Numbered from the stretch's first letter, positions 1-8,457 are shown. The stretch: DNA of 46,691 bases from Nostoc sp. JL34 (GCF_017114945.1 NZ_JABXKQ010000013.1:1-46691); one strand, 5' to 3'. Numbers and translations are program-made. Notes: generated by a model not told the origin, from the sequence alone.

Positions 1-292
1 ATTGCTATATCAGGCAAGTCCTATTGTCAATAGGCTTTGAGACGCGCTAACCCTGGTGTAGTATCCCAGAGGACTATCTCAGAAACGCAATAACTAGGTT
101 GTTTTTTTATTAGGCTCCAAGTTGCCGAATTTGAGTCGAGTGATGTTGTGTAGGCATAGCCCGTTATAAACATCGCTCTTGCCGTAATCTTAATACACTG
201 CGATCGCCTCTATTATTTCAAATCATGGTGCGTCACCGAATAGCCTGTCGTAGCGATCGCTGTTGCTGTAATCTGAGGAAGTGCGATCGCTG
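1..292. other. Left-edge intergenic stretch
   Basis: I see no convincing gene here. The stretch contains HIP1-type octamers near 200-290 and degraded pieces of the interspersed repeat family that is better preserved at 1383-1760 (fragments resembling 'taggcatagcccg' and 'acatcgctcttgc' near 150-190). A short coding-looking frame on the plus strand overlaps the next feature antisense and has no support. Confidence 0.5.
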
Positions 293-738
293 TAGCATCA
301 TTAACTTTGAGTTTGCGCTAACCAAGCTTCTAAATCGCTTAAACCCGAAAAATCAAGTAAAGCCTCAGCTAAATCATCCAACTGTGTTGAGTCTAAAGCT
401 TGAATTTTCAATAATTGTGCAGGTGGAACAGTTCCAACTCTACGGCGAAGTTGTCGCGTAACAATCAATAAAGCTTTTTCCTGCTGGATATCCTTATAAA
501 TTACAGACTCGCGCATAGCATCACTAACCTTGATTTTGTGCTAACCAAGCTTCTAAATCGCTTAAACTCGAAAAATCAAGTAAAGCCTCTGCTAAATTAT
601 TCAACTGTGTTGAGTCTAAAGCTTGAATTTTCAATAGCTGTGCAGGTGGAATAGTTCCGACTTGACGACGAAGTAGTCGCATAACAATCGATAAAGCTCC
701 TTCCTGCAAAATATCCTGATAAATTACAGACTCGCGCA
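293..738. repeat. Direct tandem duplication, two 223-bp units
   Basis: Units 293-515 and 516-738 align end to end without gaps and are roughly 85-90% identical by eye. Each unit holds the 3' part of an Rpn/DUF4351 gene read on the minus strand. Because 223 is not a multiple of three, the extra unit is out of frame with the full gene and forms its own open frame (301-516). Confidence 0.9.
301..516 (-). pseudogene. Duplicated DUF4351 C-terminal domain fragment
   Basis: This 71-residue frame starts at MRESVIY and repeats the C-terminal domain of the gene at 524-1327 with about fifteen substitutions. It lacks the nuclease-like N-terminal domain. It lies directly downstream of the full-length gene on the same strand and arose through the 223-bp tandem duplication. 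The frame has stayed open and most changes keep the hydrophobic pattern (VPPAQLLKIQALDSTQL, LSDLEAWLAQ), so a short expressed protein is possible. A decaying copy is the simpler reading. Confidence 0.7.
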
Positions 739-1327
739 TAGTATCACTCCGTAATAAATTTTTAATCAGTTCCTTGTTTAATACTAGCCCAGCCAATATT
801 GCCGTTGACGCAGCAATATTACTTTGTGTTCGGGTATCGTTTATTTGCTCAATAGCTTGTGCAACTTGTTGTAATGTTCGCGTTTTATCCTCAGTTTGAC
901 TGAGGGTTGCAAACGGTAACAAACCAGGTGTATTCAAAAATATGTTGCTGGGTTGCTCCCAAAGACGAATAACTCCAAATTCATGACGAGTATTTTCTAA
1001 AACAAAAGCTGTTTGTTGGACTAATTCGGATGTGGTGGGTTGCAGGTAAATGACAACTTGATGCATCCGCTTTCGGGGAAATCTGCGATACACCCGCAAC
1101 CGATAATCAGTCATCCGAAAGGGAATTTCGGCTTTTGCTTCGGTTTGGAATTCGATATGCAGAACAATTTCATCTGACTGTAACAGAATTAACGCATCTG
1201 CTCGAATCGGTTCGAGGGATAATTCTGATGGACTGAGTTGGGTGAGTGTAATAGATTCGCCAAGTAACCAGGTGGCGAAATCGGTTGAAAATGACTCTGC
1301 TAAAAAGCGACAGACGTTATCAAACAT
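524..1327 (-). CDS. Rpn-family PD-(D/E)XK nuclease-like protein with DUF4351 domain
   Basis: This 267-residue protein belongs to the large cyanobacterial group annotated as Rpn family recombination-promoting nuclease/putative transposase. Residues from about 10 to 120 carry the nuclease-like core: an Asp in RADALI followed by the E-x-Q version of the PD-(D/E)XK motif in LHIEFQTEAK, and then the conserved YRLRVYRRFP and VVIYL segments. The C-terminal third (from about residue 195, MRESVIYQDI) is a DUF4351 domain. Family members are thought to be DNase-like enzymes linked to recombination, but the role of the cyanobacterial paralogues is unknown. The start at 1327 is the only good one and gives a typical family length. 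The downstream tandem copy of its C-terminus is unusual. Confidence 0.85.
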   Translation of the reverse strand: MFDNVCRFLAESFSTDFATWLLGESITLTQLSPSELSLEPIRADALILLQSDEIVLHIEFQTEAKAEIPFRMTDYRLRVYRRFPRKRMHQVVIYLQPTTSELVQQTAFVLENTRHEFGVIRLWEQPSNIFLNTPGLLPFATLSQTEDKTRTLQQVAQAIEQINDTRTQSNIAASTAILAGLVLNKELIKNLLRSDTMRESVIYQDILQEGALSIVMRLLRRQVGTIPPAQLLKIQALDSTQLNNLAEALLDFSSLSDLEAWLAQNQG

Positions 1328-1382
1328 AGACAGGTATTATATCAGCGAGGTCTTGTCTGTCACAAAGAGATTTTAGTAATGA

Positions 1383-1412
1383 GCGATGTCTACGATGGGC
1401 TACGCCTACGCC
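1383..1412. repeat. Interspersed palindromic repeat, half-element
   Basis: This is a half-site of the family that starts GCGATGTCTACGA and ends GGGCTACGCCTACGC. Nearly the same sequence recurs at 1453-1481, in the opposite orientation near 1691-1756, and as a complete inverted element at 2754-2803. Confidence 0.8.
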
Positions 1413-1452
1413 CCAAATTGAGATAAAGCGATCGCCTTTATAATTTGATGGT

Positions 1453-1481
1453 GCGATGTCTACGACGGGCTACGCCTACGC
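1453..1481. repeat. Interspersed palindromic repeat, half-element (copy 2)
   Basis: Same element as at 1383-1412 with one base changed (ACGACGGG for ACGATGGG). An open frame of 126 residues begins inside it and runs through the tandem repeat that follows, so its apparent N-terminus is repeat sequence rather than gene sequence. Confidence 0.8.
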
Positions 1482-1521
1482 ACTATCATTTGCTAGACAC
1501 AAGCAACAAGCAAAGCTTTAT

Positions 1522-1668
1522 AACAAAAATCATGAGTTTGTGAATGAAAATCACGATTTTGTCAATGAAAATCACGATTTTGTCAATGAAAATCATGAGT
1601 TTGTCAACGAAAATCACGATTTTGTTAATGAAAATCACGAGTTTGTCAATGAAAATCATGATTTTGGT
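1522..1668 (+). repeat. 21-bp tandem repeat, seven units, coding for heptapeptides
   Basis: Seven head-to-tail units of exactly 21 bp occupy 1522-1668. Read on the plus strand they encode N-[EK]-N-H-[DE]-F-V over and over. Units differ at a few recurring positions (cac/cat for His, gat/gag for Asp/Glu), so the array has two interleaved variants. The surrounding frame (1456-1836) begins and ends in interspersed repeats, has no recognisable ribosome site and matches no family I know. I treat the array as a minisatellite rather than as part of a secure gene. Confidence 0.85.
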
Positions 1669-1690
1669 GACGACAGCTTATATATTTACG

Positions 1691-1756
1691 TGCGTAGGCG
1701 TAGCCCGCACTTCGACAAGCTCAGTGACCATCGTAGACATCGCTCTTGCTGTAATC
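1691..1756. repeat. Interspersed palindromic repeat, inverted and partly interrupted copy
   Basis: This stretch contains GCGTAGGCGTAGCCCGC at its left end and ATCGTAGACATCGC near 1732-1744. These are the reverse complement of the half-elements at 1383 and 1453, separated by about 25 unrelated bases. With the other copies it brackets the 21-bp minisatellite in inverted orientation. Confidence 0.7.
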
Positions 1757-1812
1757 TGAGAAAGTGCGTTACCGAACAGCCCGTCATAAACATCGCTCAT
1801 TCATCAGCAATA

Positions 1813-2685
1813 CTACAAATACTTCTGCAACAATAACTTTAACTTTTCCTTCGTCGCCGCTGGTGCTTTGTCCAACTGAGTCAAAATCGCATACTGCAAC
1901 GCCGAATGCGCCTCACTCGCTGGTGGATTTTCACTCAAGCGCCGCACAGTTTCTTGAATCACCTTTTGAGCATTCACAGCATTCCGCAGCAAATTGCCAA
2001 TCACCAATTCCACTGTCACACTGTCATGGTCTGGATGCCAACAATCATAATCTGTCACCAGCGCTAAAGTTGAGTATGCAATTTCCGCTTCCCTTGCCAA
2101 CTTCGCCTCTGGTAAATTTGTCATCCCAATGATTGTTGCACCCCAACTGCGGTAAAGATTCGATTCTGCCTTTGTAGAAAAAGCTGGCCCTTCCATGCAC
2201 ACATAAGTACCACCGCGATGGAGAGTAACATCTGGTAAATTGAGAGATGCGATCGCATCTGCCAAGACAGCAGCTAAATTCTTACAAATCGGATCGCCAA
2301 AGGCAATGTGAGCCACAATTCCCTCACCGAAAAAGGTTGAAATCCGATTTTTCGTTCTATCAATAAACTGATCTGGCACCACCATATCTAGTGGTTTGGC
2401 CTCTTCCTTCAAGGAACCCACAGCACTAGCTGAAATTAAATACTCCACGCCCAATTGCTTCATCGCATAGATATTAGCGCGAAACGGTAACTCAGAGGGT
2501 AAAAGCGTGTGATTGCGGCCATGACGCGCCAAAAAAGCTACCCGTGTACCATCCAAAGTCCCCAGAATCAAAGCATCAGATGGTGAACCAAAAGGAGTCT
2601 CGACTCGCACCTCTTCGACATCTTTGAGGGCATCCATTTTGTAAAGACCGCTACCACCAATAATCCCAATACTAGCTTGAGCCAT
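1813..2685 (-). CDS. mtnP: S-methyl-5'-thioadenosine phosphorylase
   Basis: This enzyme phosphorolyses 5'-methylthioadenosine, a polyamine-synthesis by-product, to adenine and 5-methylthioribose-1-phosphate in the methionine salvage pathway. The 290 residues match the family length. The N-terminus has the phosphate-binding GIIGGSGLY, followed by FLARHGRNH and the purine/ribose-site segment [30 protein letters not shown] and the [10 protein letters not shown] stretch carrying the base-contacting Asp complete the PNP/MTAP fold. The start at 2685 precedes this glycine motif directly. The gene stands alone, with repeats on both sides. Confidence 0.95.
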   Translation of the reverse strand: MAQASIGIIGGSGLYKMDALKDVEEVRVETPFGSPSDALILGTLDGTRVAFLARHGRNHTLLPSELPFRANIYAMKQLGVEYLISASAVGSLKEEAKPLDMVVPDQFIDRTKNRISTFFGEGIVAHIAFGDPICKNLAAVLADAIASLNLPDVTLHRGGTYVCMEGPAFSTKAESNLYRSWGATIIGMTNLPEAKLAREAEIAYSTLALVTDYDCWHPDHDSVTVELVIGNLLRNAVNAQKVIQETVRRLSENPPASEAHSALQYAILTQLDKAPAATKEKLKLLLQKYL

Positions 2686-3104
2686 GATTCTGAACCTGTT
2701 CTTTGCTAATCTGCTCAGTTATTTTATCGAAAAGGGGAGTAGCAGAAAACAAAGCGATGTCTACGATGAGCTACGCGTAGGCGTAGCCCGTCGTAGACAT
2801 CGCATTTTGTACCGCGAACACTATTGAATTATTACCCATTCATTATTTATTCAGCTACAGATAGCAGCGATCGCCCACTTATTCGAGTATTAATTAATAA
2901 TTTTTAGCAATCAAATTTCCGATAATTTTTAGAGATTAAATGCTTATGATTAACCCTTAAGTCAATTGTCACCATAGTTGATAATCGATGCTTCATGTAT
3001 ACAAATGTTAAGTAGACGCACTCCTGAGCAGCGAGAGAAAGTAAGGGTTATACTTTTGGGAAAAGGCTTATTTTAACCCCTGCTTTTAACATTTTCATAA
3101 ATCA
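2686..3104. other. Intergenic region between mtnP and the phosphoesterase gene
   Basis: These 419 bases separate two divergently transcribed genes and should hold both promoters. I see one complete palindromic repeat at 2754-2803 and otherwise A+T-rich sequence with no open frame worth calling. Confidence 0.6.
2754..2803. repeat. Complete 50-bp palindromic interspersed repeat
   Basis: The outer 13 bases (GCGATGTCTACGA) are perfectly inverted at the right end (TCGTAGACATCGC). Inside lies a second inverted region around ctacgcgtag. A transcript across it would fold into a long hairpin. It is the best preserved member of the family seen at 1383, 1453 and 1691. Confidence 0.85.
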
Positions 3105-4235
3105 ATGACTCTCAATTTTCGCTTTGCGGTAGTCAGCGACTTACACCTGGCACTTCCTCACACAATCTGGGATCATCCTAGCCGCTTTCATCTGGTAGAA
3201 GTAAGTATCTCAGCATTTAAAAGTGTACTAGAACATTTAATACAACTCGATTTAGATTTCCTGTTGTTACCAGGAGATTTAACCCAACACGGTGAACCAG
3301 AGAACCACGCTTGGTTGCAACAATGTTTAGCCCAGCTACCTTTTCCTGTCTATGTAGTTCCTGGTAATCATGACGTTCCTGTGCTGTTGGCCGACCAGCA
3401 ATCAATTGCTTTTGCGGATTTTCCCTACTATTACACGAAGTTTGGCTATGACGACCCTCAGCAGATGTACTACATTCGTCAATTGCTGCCTGGAGTTAAG
3501 CTAATTGGACTAAATTCTAACTCCTTTAATGACCGGGGTGAGCAAGTGGGGTGTTTGGATGCCAAACAGCTACGGTGGTTAGAAGAGGTACTGGCGGCAT
3601 CTGGTGATGACTTAGTTTTGGTAATGGTACATCATAATGTGGTGGAACATTTACCCAATCAATCGAACCATCCACTAGCAAATCGCTATATGTTGTCCAA
3701 TTCAGCAGAACTATTGCAGTTGCTGAGGCGCTACGGAGTCAAGCTAGTGTTTACCGGGCATTTGCACGTTCAGGATATTGCTTACTCAGATGGAGTATAT
3801 GATATTACCACTGGTTCTTTAGTGAGCTATCCTCACCCTTACCGAGTGCTGGAGTTTCATCGGGATAACCAAGGTAAAGAATCATTGCAAATTTTATCCC
3901 ATCGCGTAGAGTCAGTGCCTGAGTTCCCCGACTTACAACAGTCATCACGGCAGTGGATGGGCGATCGCTCTTTCCCCTTTCTAATTAAGCTACTAACTCA
4001 CTCTCCATTAAACTTACCATTATCACAGGCAAAAGAATTAGCTCCTGGTTTGCGCGACTTCTGGGCAACTATTGCCGATGGGGATGCAGTGTTAGATTAT
4101 CCTCATTTTCCCCCAGAAGTGCGGCGCTATATTCAGACATATAGTGCAGCATCACAGCCCAATCCAGGTATCGCTACTGATCGAAATTTGACGATGATTG
4201 ATAATAACAGCACACTTTTGCTAGATAAGAGTTAA
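3105..4235 (+). CDS. Calcineurin-like metallophosphoesterase, CpdA-like
   Basis: This 376-residue protein belongs to the class III cyclic-nucleotide phosphodiesterase/metallophosphoesterase family. The full set of dimetal ligands is visible: D-x-H in VVSDLHLA (about D12, H14), GD in LLPGDLTQHGE (about 58), GNHD in VVPGNHDVP (about 88), a histidine in VMVHHNVV and the closing GHLH in VFTGHLHVQ. Enzymes of this family hydrolyse cAMP or other phosphodiesters, and the substrate cannot be read from sequence. The C-terminal third, about 100 residues past the core, is not part of the minimal fold. The protein lacks a signal peptide and is probably cytosolic. Confidence 0.85.
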   Translation: MTLNFRFAVVSDLHLALPHTIWDHPSRFHLVEVSISAFKSVLEHLIQLDLDFLLLPGDLTQHGEPENHAWLQQCLAQLPFPVYVVPGNHDVPVLLADQQSIAFADFPYYYTKFGYDDPQQMYYIRQLLPGVKLIGLNSNSFNDRGEQVGCLDAKQLRWLEEVLAASGDDLVLVMVHHNVVEHLPNQSNHPLANRYMLSNSAELLQLLRRYGVKLVFTGHLHVQDIAYSDGVYDITTGSLVSYPHPYRVLEFHRDNQGKESLQILSHRVESVPEFPDLQQSSRQWMGDRSFPFLIKLLTHSPLNLPLSQAKELAPGLRDFWATIADGDAVLDYPHFPPEVRRYIQTYSAASQPNPGIATDRNLTMIDNNSTLLLDKS

Positions 4236-4281
4236 GAGTTACAAGTTGCTCCAACACTCAATACTCAGCACTCACCACTCA

Positions 4282-5514
4282 TTACTGATTTTGACGACAA
4301 ATTCCAAATGCTGAAGTGTAGGCGTGTAAAAAGGTTCTGCCACCAACAGGGCCGATTTCACCGCCACAGAAAAAGCCACCTACAGGAATATCATTAAGGT
4401 AGCGCTGAAATAGTTCAGAATCGAAGTTGGGTTTACCATAGAGTCCTTCACCTCTTCCCAGACAAGAAAACATCAAAGCAGCTACAGCAGAGGGTTCAGA
4501 TTCTCGTTGGTGTTGATAACTTTGCAGGAGTAATTCGAGGTCTTCAGCAGAGGCTTGAGCATCGCGGAGGTGGAATTGCAGCCTTTGGCCAGGACGGACG
4601 CGATCGCCAATTGCGATCGCCCCAGCATTTGGATCGACCCCAAGAATACCACGAATTAAAAAGTCTCCTTGCTGCAAAGCCAGCTTAAATTCATCCATTG
4701 CCACACCAACAAACAGAGAATGCTGTGCTAAAGTCCGTTCTTGTTCGCTGAGACTAGCAATCAAATCTCGCAATACCACCAAAGGCACTTGCTCATCTAA
4801 CTCTAGAATAATATTGCGATCGGCTTTTGTAACTTGTAATGGCTTGCCAATCGGTCGGCATCCTTGGGCTACAATCGTTTCCAAAACAATATTGCCAGTC
4901 AAAGCTATACCAACAGTCCCCTCGCGATACAAGTTTTGCTGTTCCTCACCGTTAGTATCGTTACAGAAAAGGGCAACACGACCACCCATACCCCCACCAC
5001 TAGCCTGTCCTCCTACGATCGTCGATCCTGGATAAGCGAAATCCAGCCCCTGCAACAAATCGTTGATTCCAGAGGCGAAAGAACTAGACAACAAGATGAA
5101 TTGCGGTGTCGGTGATGCAGGTACACCGATCAAATCAAGCCAAGCATCTGGTGAACTGTCTAAGTCAGGTAATTCTTCAGCAACAGCATGAAAAACTTGA
5201 ATCTTCACTCCTGGAAGGTGTGCTAAAGTCAAGCTAATAGCTGGTTCAGCTTCTAATTCTTGGGTTTCTCCGCTAACTGTCGTCCCAATTACACCACCAC
5301 CACTACAGCCAATTAGCACAGGCACAGAAAGTTTTTCAGCTAACAAGGGTAACAGTCGGGAATACTCACTCGTAAAAGCAGACGAAATGAATACCAGTCC
5401 TAGATCCGCAGGTGCTGTTAACGATGAGACAGCTCGTTCCACCACATCTGTAACAGCGGCTTCCAAAGAATGACGGGTTGATAGGGCGTTTGCCCACTGC
5501 ATTTGGTCTGCCAT
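4282..5514 (-). CDS. FIST N- and C-domain sensory protein
   Basis: FIST domains are predicted small-ligand sensors found near signalling genes. The N-terminal FIST half shows LGLVFISSAF and the glycine-rich LIGCSGGGVIG, then IVGGQASGGGMGG. The FIST_C half ends with ALMFSCLGRGEGLYG and VGGFFCGGEIGPVG, typical of the family. I prefer the internal start at 5514 (MADQMQWANALS), because family members begin with a motif of this kind. A longer frame opening at 5640 adds 42 low-complexity basic residues (KKSKPTSPKRERSSK) that look non-native. The predicted product is 410 residues. It is transcribed away from CP12. Confidence 0.85.
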   Translation of the reverse strand: MADQMQWANALSTRHSLEAAVTDVVERAVSSLTAPADLGLVFISSAFTSEYSRLLPLLAEKLSVPVLIGCSGGGVIGTTVSGETQELEAEPAISLTLAHLPGVKIQVFHAVAEELPDLDSSPDAWLDLIGVPASPTPQFILLSSSFASGINDLLQGLDFAYPGSTIVGGQASGGGMGGRVALFCNDTNGEEQQNLYREGTVGIALTGNIVLETIVAQGCRPIGKPLQVTKADRNIILELDEQVPLVVLRDLIASLSEQERTLAQHSLFVGVAMDEFKLALQQGDFLIRGILGVDPNAGAIAIGDRVRPGQRLQFHLRDAQASAEDLELLLQSYQHQRESEPSAVAALMFSCLGRGEGLYGKPNFDSELFQRYLNDIPVGGFFCGGEIGPVGGRTFLHAYTSAFGICRQNQ

Positions 5515-5884
5515 GAGTTTTGAGCTTCTTTCTCTTTTTGGGCTAGTAGGTTTTGATTTTTTATTTTGGGAAGAATTGTATCCTACAAAAATTAGTGCCA
5601 GCCTTTTGTCTCCTCCATCCCAAGAAGCTGGGGTTGTCATTCCCTAATATATGCATCTAAATATATTGTATGATTGTTTATCTATGGTACTGATTGCACA
5701 AAATATTAAAAAATAAAGATGAATGCATTATAGATGCGGCAGTTTACAGTATTGGTTATAAATCAATAGGCTAAAGTACTAACTTATTAGCTGAATAGTT
5801 AGAATAGTTAGTAATCAAGCTAAAATCTGCCATTCCTAAAGTTTTTCTATACTAGTATTAACAACACACAACGAGACTAAAGCA

Positions 5885-6130
5885 ATGACCAACATCCAAG
5901 AAACAGCAAAAGGCGACATCCAAGAGAAAATTCAAGAAGAAGTAGAACAAGCGCGTACTGTCTGTGATATCAACGGTAGCAATTCACCTGAGTGTGCTGC
6001 TGCTTGGGATGCAGTAGAAGAATTGCAAGCCGAAGCTTCCCACAAGCGCCAAAGCAAGCCCAAAAACTCTCTAGAACAGTATTGTGATGACAACCCAGAT
6101 GCAATTGAATGCCGGGTTTACGACGACTAG
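5885..6130 (+). CDS. CP12, Calvin-cycle regulatory protein
   Basis: CP12 is a small, largely disordered redox switch. In the dark its disulphides form and it ties GAPDH and phosphoribulokinase into an inactive complex. All canonical parts are present in 81 residues: an N-terminal cysteine pair (VCDINGSNSPECAAAWD), the AWDAVEELQAE core, and the C-terminal pair and GAPDH-inserting tail (YCDDNPDAIECRVYDD). Both cysteine pairs are intact, so the light/dark switch should work. The upstream 240 bases shared with the divergent FIST gene should hold the promoter, and a strong hairpin follows at 6200-6237. Confidence 0.95.
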   Translation: MTNIQETAKGDIQEKIQEEVEQARTVCDINGSNSPECAAAWDAVEELQAEASHKRQSKPKNSLEQYCDDNPDAIECRVYDD

Positions 6131-6199
6131 AAATTAAGGCAACTGGATTTTCTGTTGTTTGGTTAGCAAACAACCAAAATTGACCAAAGAAGACGCCTA

Positions 6200-6237
6200 G
6201 AGTGGAGGACGTGGAAACTCACCAATGTCCTCCACTC
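6200..6237 (+). terminator. Strong hairpin downstream of CP12
   Basis: GAGTGGAGGAC (6200-6210) pairs perfectly with GTCCTCCACTC (6227-6237) around a 16-base loop. It lies 70 bases past the CP12 stop codon. There is no clean T-tract after it, so it may stabilise the mRNA end rather than act as a classic intrinsic terminator. Confidence 0.6.
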
Positions 6238-6369
6238 GCAAGCGTTTCATTTAAAGCAGCCGATTTTAGTCGTGTAAACAAAAAATAAATTCCTAATTTG
6301 AATCAATAGGCTTCTTCCAAAGGAATAAGTTGCGATTTTCATAAATTAAACAACCAATTAATTGGCACT

Positions 6370-6409
6370 AGGGGCATACAGATGTACGCCCCTATAAATT
6401 TTTTGTAAT
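6370..6409 (+). terminator. Hairpin plus T-run
   Basis: AGGGGC-ATAC pairs with GTAC-GCCCCT (one mismatch) and is followed by aaattttttgt. This looks like an intrinsic terminator, or one of the GGGGC/GCCCC hairpin repeats common in Nostoc. It would stop any CP12 readthrough. Confidence 0.5.
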
Positions 6410-6610
6410 AATCGTGACTTCTAGTCATACGAGGTTCAATAAACTATTATCAAGAAGAATTCAGGATGAATTAGAGTCCGACTGACTCCTAAATAAAAGG
6501 GTTTAATATCCCTGCCTTATTTAGCAGTCTATAATCAGGTATTGGTATAAAAACTCACTTGATTTATTCGGACTCCTGACTTCTTTTTTATCTATTGTTT
6601 GAGAAAAAAT

Positions 6611-7207
6611 ATGGACTATAATATTTGGTTTCGACCTTTCGTCTGGATTGATTACCGACTGGCAGTATTATTCCTGGTAATTATTCCGCTAATTCTTCTG
6701 ATTTGGGCATTTGTACAAAAAGCAGAAAGCATACAACGCTTATTGGCTATATACTGGCGAGTATCAAGCTTGGTGGCAATCACGATTTACTTAATGATTG
6801 CCCAGTATCCAGTTAGCTTTATCTCTGGATTGATAGCTCAGATTTTGATCCCGATTTCGTTATGGTTCTGGGTGGATATCAACGATGAAATTGAGTATCA
6901 AACCAGTGGTTCTTTGAAATTTATTTTTACCTCTTGGCGCTGGGCGACAACTGTTTATTGTTTTTTGGGCGCACTAGCATTTATACCTTTTTTGGGTTGT
7001 GCTTTTTCTGGCAATATGCTGAAGACTCCCTATTGTCGTGTCTGGTTCGAGGCTCCATTACTATTCAAAGAATATTTTCATGCTAACAGCAAAGCTGAGT
7101 TCTTAGGTTTTCTTGGCATAACTAGTTTAGTAATTTATGTGCTTTACTTGAGCTATTTTGTTTTGATTAAGCTGGGCAAGCAGGGACGTTCAGCTACACC
7201 ACAGTAA
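6611..7207 (+). CDS. DUF3177-family membrane protein
   Basis: This 198-residue integral membrane protein is found in cyanobacteria as DUF3177, with no known function. The opening IWFRPFVWIDYRLAVLF segment is characteristic. I count about five hydrophobic segments: LAVLFLVIIPLILLIWAF, a pair between about residues 45 and 90, one around WATTVYCFLGALAFIPFLG, and a final one at FLGITSLVIYVLYLSYFVLI. I chose the ATG at 6611 over an upstream in-frame TTG at 6599 because homologues begin just before this motif. The small DUF7734-like gene starts 36 bases downstream, so the two may be cotranscribed. Confidence 0.8.
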   Translation: MDYNIWFRPFVWIDYRLAVLFLVIIPLILLIWAFVQKAESIQRLLAIYWRVSSLVAITIYLMIAQYPVSFISGLIAQILIPISLWFWVDINDEIEYQTSGSLKFIFTSWRWATTVYCFLGALAFIPFLGCAFSGNMLKTPYCRVWFEAPLLFKEYFHANSKAEFLGFLGITSLVIYVLYLSYFVLIKLGKQGRSATPQ

Positions 7208-7243
7208 CAATCGTTGCGCCACTATACCGCTAACTCTAAAAAA

Positions 7244-7540
7244 ATGAATTCCATTGGTAAGCGACTGGAACAATACACCGCTAAACGCACCAAAGAAGTC
7301 CTAATTGTAACGGTGGAAATTGCCGATGAGGAAGATACAATTGCTATTTTCAAAGGCTTTTCCAGTTCTTTGATGCGTCCAACGGCATTTGATGCAGATG
7401 TACCAGTTCTACCAGATGGGGTAAACATCCTCAACATTGACCGAGTAGCCAGTCCTTACAATCCTGAAGCACCGCGTTATATTCAACAAGGAATTTCTTG
7501 GTCAGCTATGGAAGCTCTATTATTAGAAGTAGGAATCTAA
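7244..7540 (+). CDS. Conserved small cyanobacterial protein (DUF7734-like)
   Basis: The predicted protein has 98 residues, starting MNSIGKRLEQYT at the ATG. An upstream in-frame TTG at 7214 would add ten residues and is less likely. The core LIVTVEIADEEDTIAIFKGFSSSLMRPTAFD followed by PVLPD and the closing RYIQQGISWSAMEALLLEVG is one I recognise from other cyanobacteria and plastid-containing lineages. No function is known and no catalytic motif is visible. It lies just behind the DUF3177 gene. Confidence 0.75.
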   Translation: MNSIGKRLEQYTAKRTKEVLIVTVEIADEEDTIAIFKGFSSSLMRPTAFDADVPVLPDGVNILNIDRVASPYNPEAPRYIQQGISWSAMEALLLEVGI

Positions 7541-7634
7541 TTAATTCGTAATTCGTAATTCCTAACATAGAGCAGTATGGCGATCGCAGTTAAGACAGAC
7601 TGGTTACATTGTTAGCTTTATCGGATGGGCTTAG

Positions 7635-8093
7635 ATGCAACAGTCACAGGATGCGAACTTGCCAAAACAATTCAGTCGAGAACAACGTTGGGAAATTGTA
7701 CGAACTTTGCTACAACATAGCAACCTGAGTAGCGAGGCAAAACAGGCATTCCGCCAAGCTTATCCCAATGCACCAGAGGAGATGCTGAAAACTGCTGTTT
7801 TTCACACTTACATTGATGGAATTGAAGCCGCAATAGACTGGTTAGTTGATTTAGAGTTATTTCTACGTGAACCTAGTCATGAACTAGATATCAGTGTTAC
7901 GTATCACCTGCTGTATCACCTCTACAATTGGTATCAGTTTAATGCATTGCTTCCAGATGGGAAAGCAGGAGTGTTGGAACGTCTCAAAAAGATTAAGGAG
8001 TTGGCTTCAGATGGAGATATACAGGCAATTATTGCAACTGTTGAGGAGCTAGAATCGATGTTTGAAGGTGGTCGTAACTATCATCTTGACTAG
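7635..8093 (+). CDS. Hypothetical protein
   Basis: I do not recognise this 152-residue protein. It is soluble and mostly helical in appearance, with a charged N-terminal half (FSREQRWEIVRTLLQHSNLSSEAKQAFRQAYP) and an aromatic patch in the middle (YHLLYHLYNWYQF). A helical C-terminus follows (LKKIKELASDGDIQAIIATVEELESMFEGG). Codon use resembles that of its neighbours. It starts at ATG 7635, 95 bases after the preceding gene, and ends before a weak TAGGCT/AGCCTA hairpin near 8112-8145. I cannot propose a function. Confidence 0.65.
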   Translation: MQQSQDANLPKQFSREQRWEIVRTLLQHSNLSSEAKQAFRQAYPNAPEEMLKTAVFHTYIDGIEAAIDWLVDLELFLREPSHELDISVTYHLLYHLYNWYQFNALLPDGKAGVLERLKKIKELASDGDIQAIIATVEELESMFEGGRNYHLD

Positions 8094-8184
8094 CTTGGCT
8101 CTATCTAACTGTAGGCTCTGAGCGAAGGGAAAAGCCCCTAGCCTAAAATAGAAAAATTAGAGGCGTGAGCATGAGGCTATTTCT

Positions 8185-8457
8185 ATGACAATTCGCCAAC
8201 CCCGGTATAGCAAAGAAGAATTCGCTCGACGTGGCGATGAGATTTATGAATCTCAGGTACGCTCACAGGTTGAAGCAGATAATTATGGCAAGATTGTGGC
8301 AATCGACATTGAAACCGGAGCTTTTGAAGTCGATATAAGTGAAATTTCTGCCTGCGATCGCCTCGAAGCCCGTCACCCAGACGCTCAAATCTGGATTGTC
8401 CGCATTGGTTCTCGCCATGTTCGTCGATTCGGCGGACGCATGAAAAAAGCCGTATGA
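8185..8457 (+). CDS. Small conserved acidic protein, first gene of a retropepsin pair
   Basis: This 90-residue protein begins MTIRQPRYSKEEFARRGDEIYES and has a short beta-rich middle (GKIVAIDIETGAFEVD), then IWIVRIGSRHVRRFGGR. From memory, close relatives occur across cyanobacteria, nearly always directly before an aspartic-protease-like gene. Here its stop overlaps the start of that gene by four bases (ATGA at 8454-8457), which indicates translational coupling. The function is unknown. The arrangement is reminiscent of toxin-antitoxin modules, but nothing in the sequence proves that. Confidence 0.75.
   Translation: MTIRQPRYSKEEFARRGDEIYESQVRSQVEADNYGKIVAIDIETGAFEVDISEISACDRLEARHPDAQIWIVRIGSRHVRRFGGRMKKAV

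Larger units (their letters stand above)
6131..6610. other. Intergenic region after CP12
   Basis: These 480 bases contain a perfect 11-bp-stem hairpin (6200-6237), a second hairpin followed by a T-run (6370-6409), and a 25-bp sequence that recurs at 41144-41168. I see no gene. Confidence 0.6.

Noticed and set aside
1522..1668. Possible CRISPR array
   Set aside because: The units are contiguous 21-mers with no unique spacers. The 41-bp array at 36047-36169 was rejected for the same reason.
1456..1836. 126-codon open frame spanning the heptapeptide minisatellite
   Set aside because: It begins inside one interspersed repeat and passes through another, has no ribosome site, and outside the array has no protein-like character.
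6415..6439. tRNA 3' half (anticodon arm plus T-arm look-alike)
   Set aside because: The anticodon stem would have only three or four pairs, the T-stem is not complementary and no acceptor follows. The same sequence recurs at 41144, so it is a repeat.
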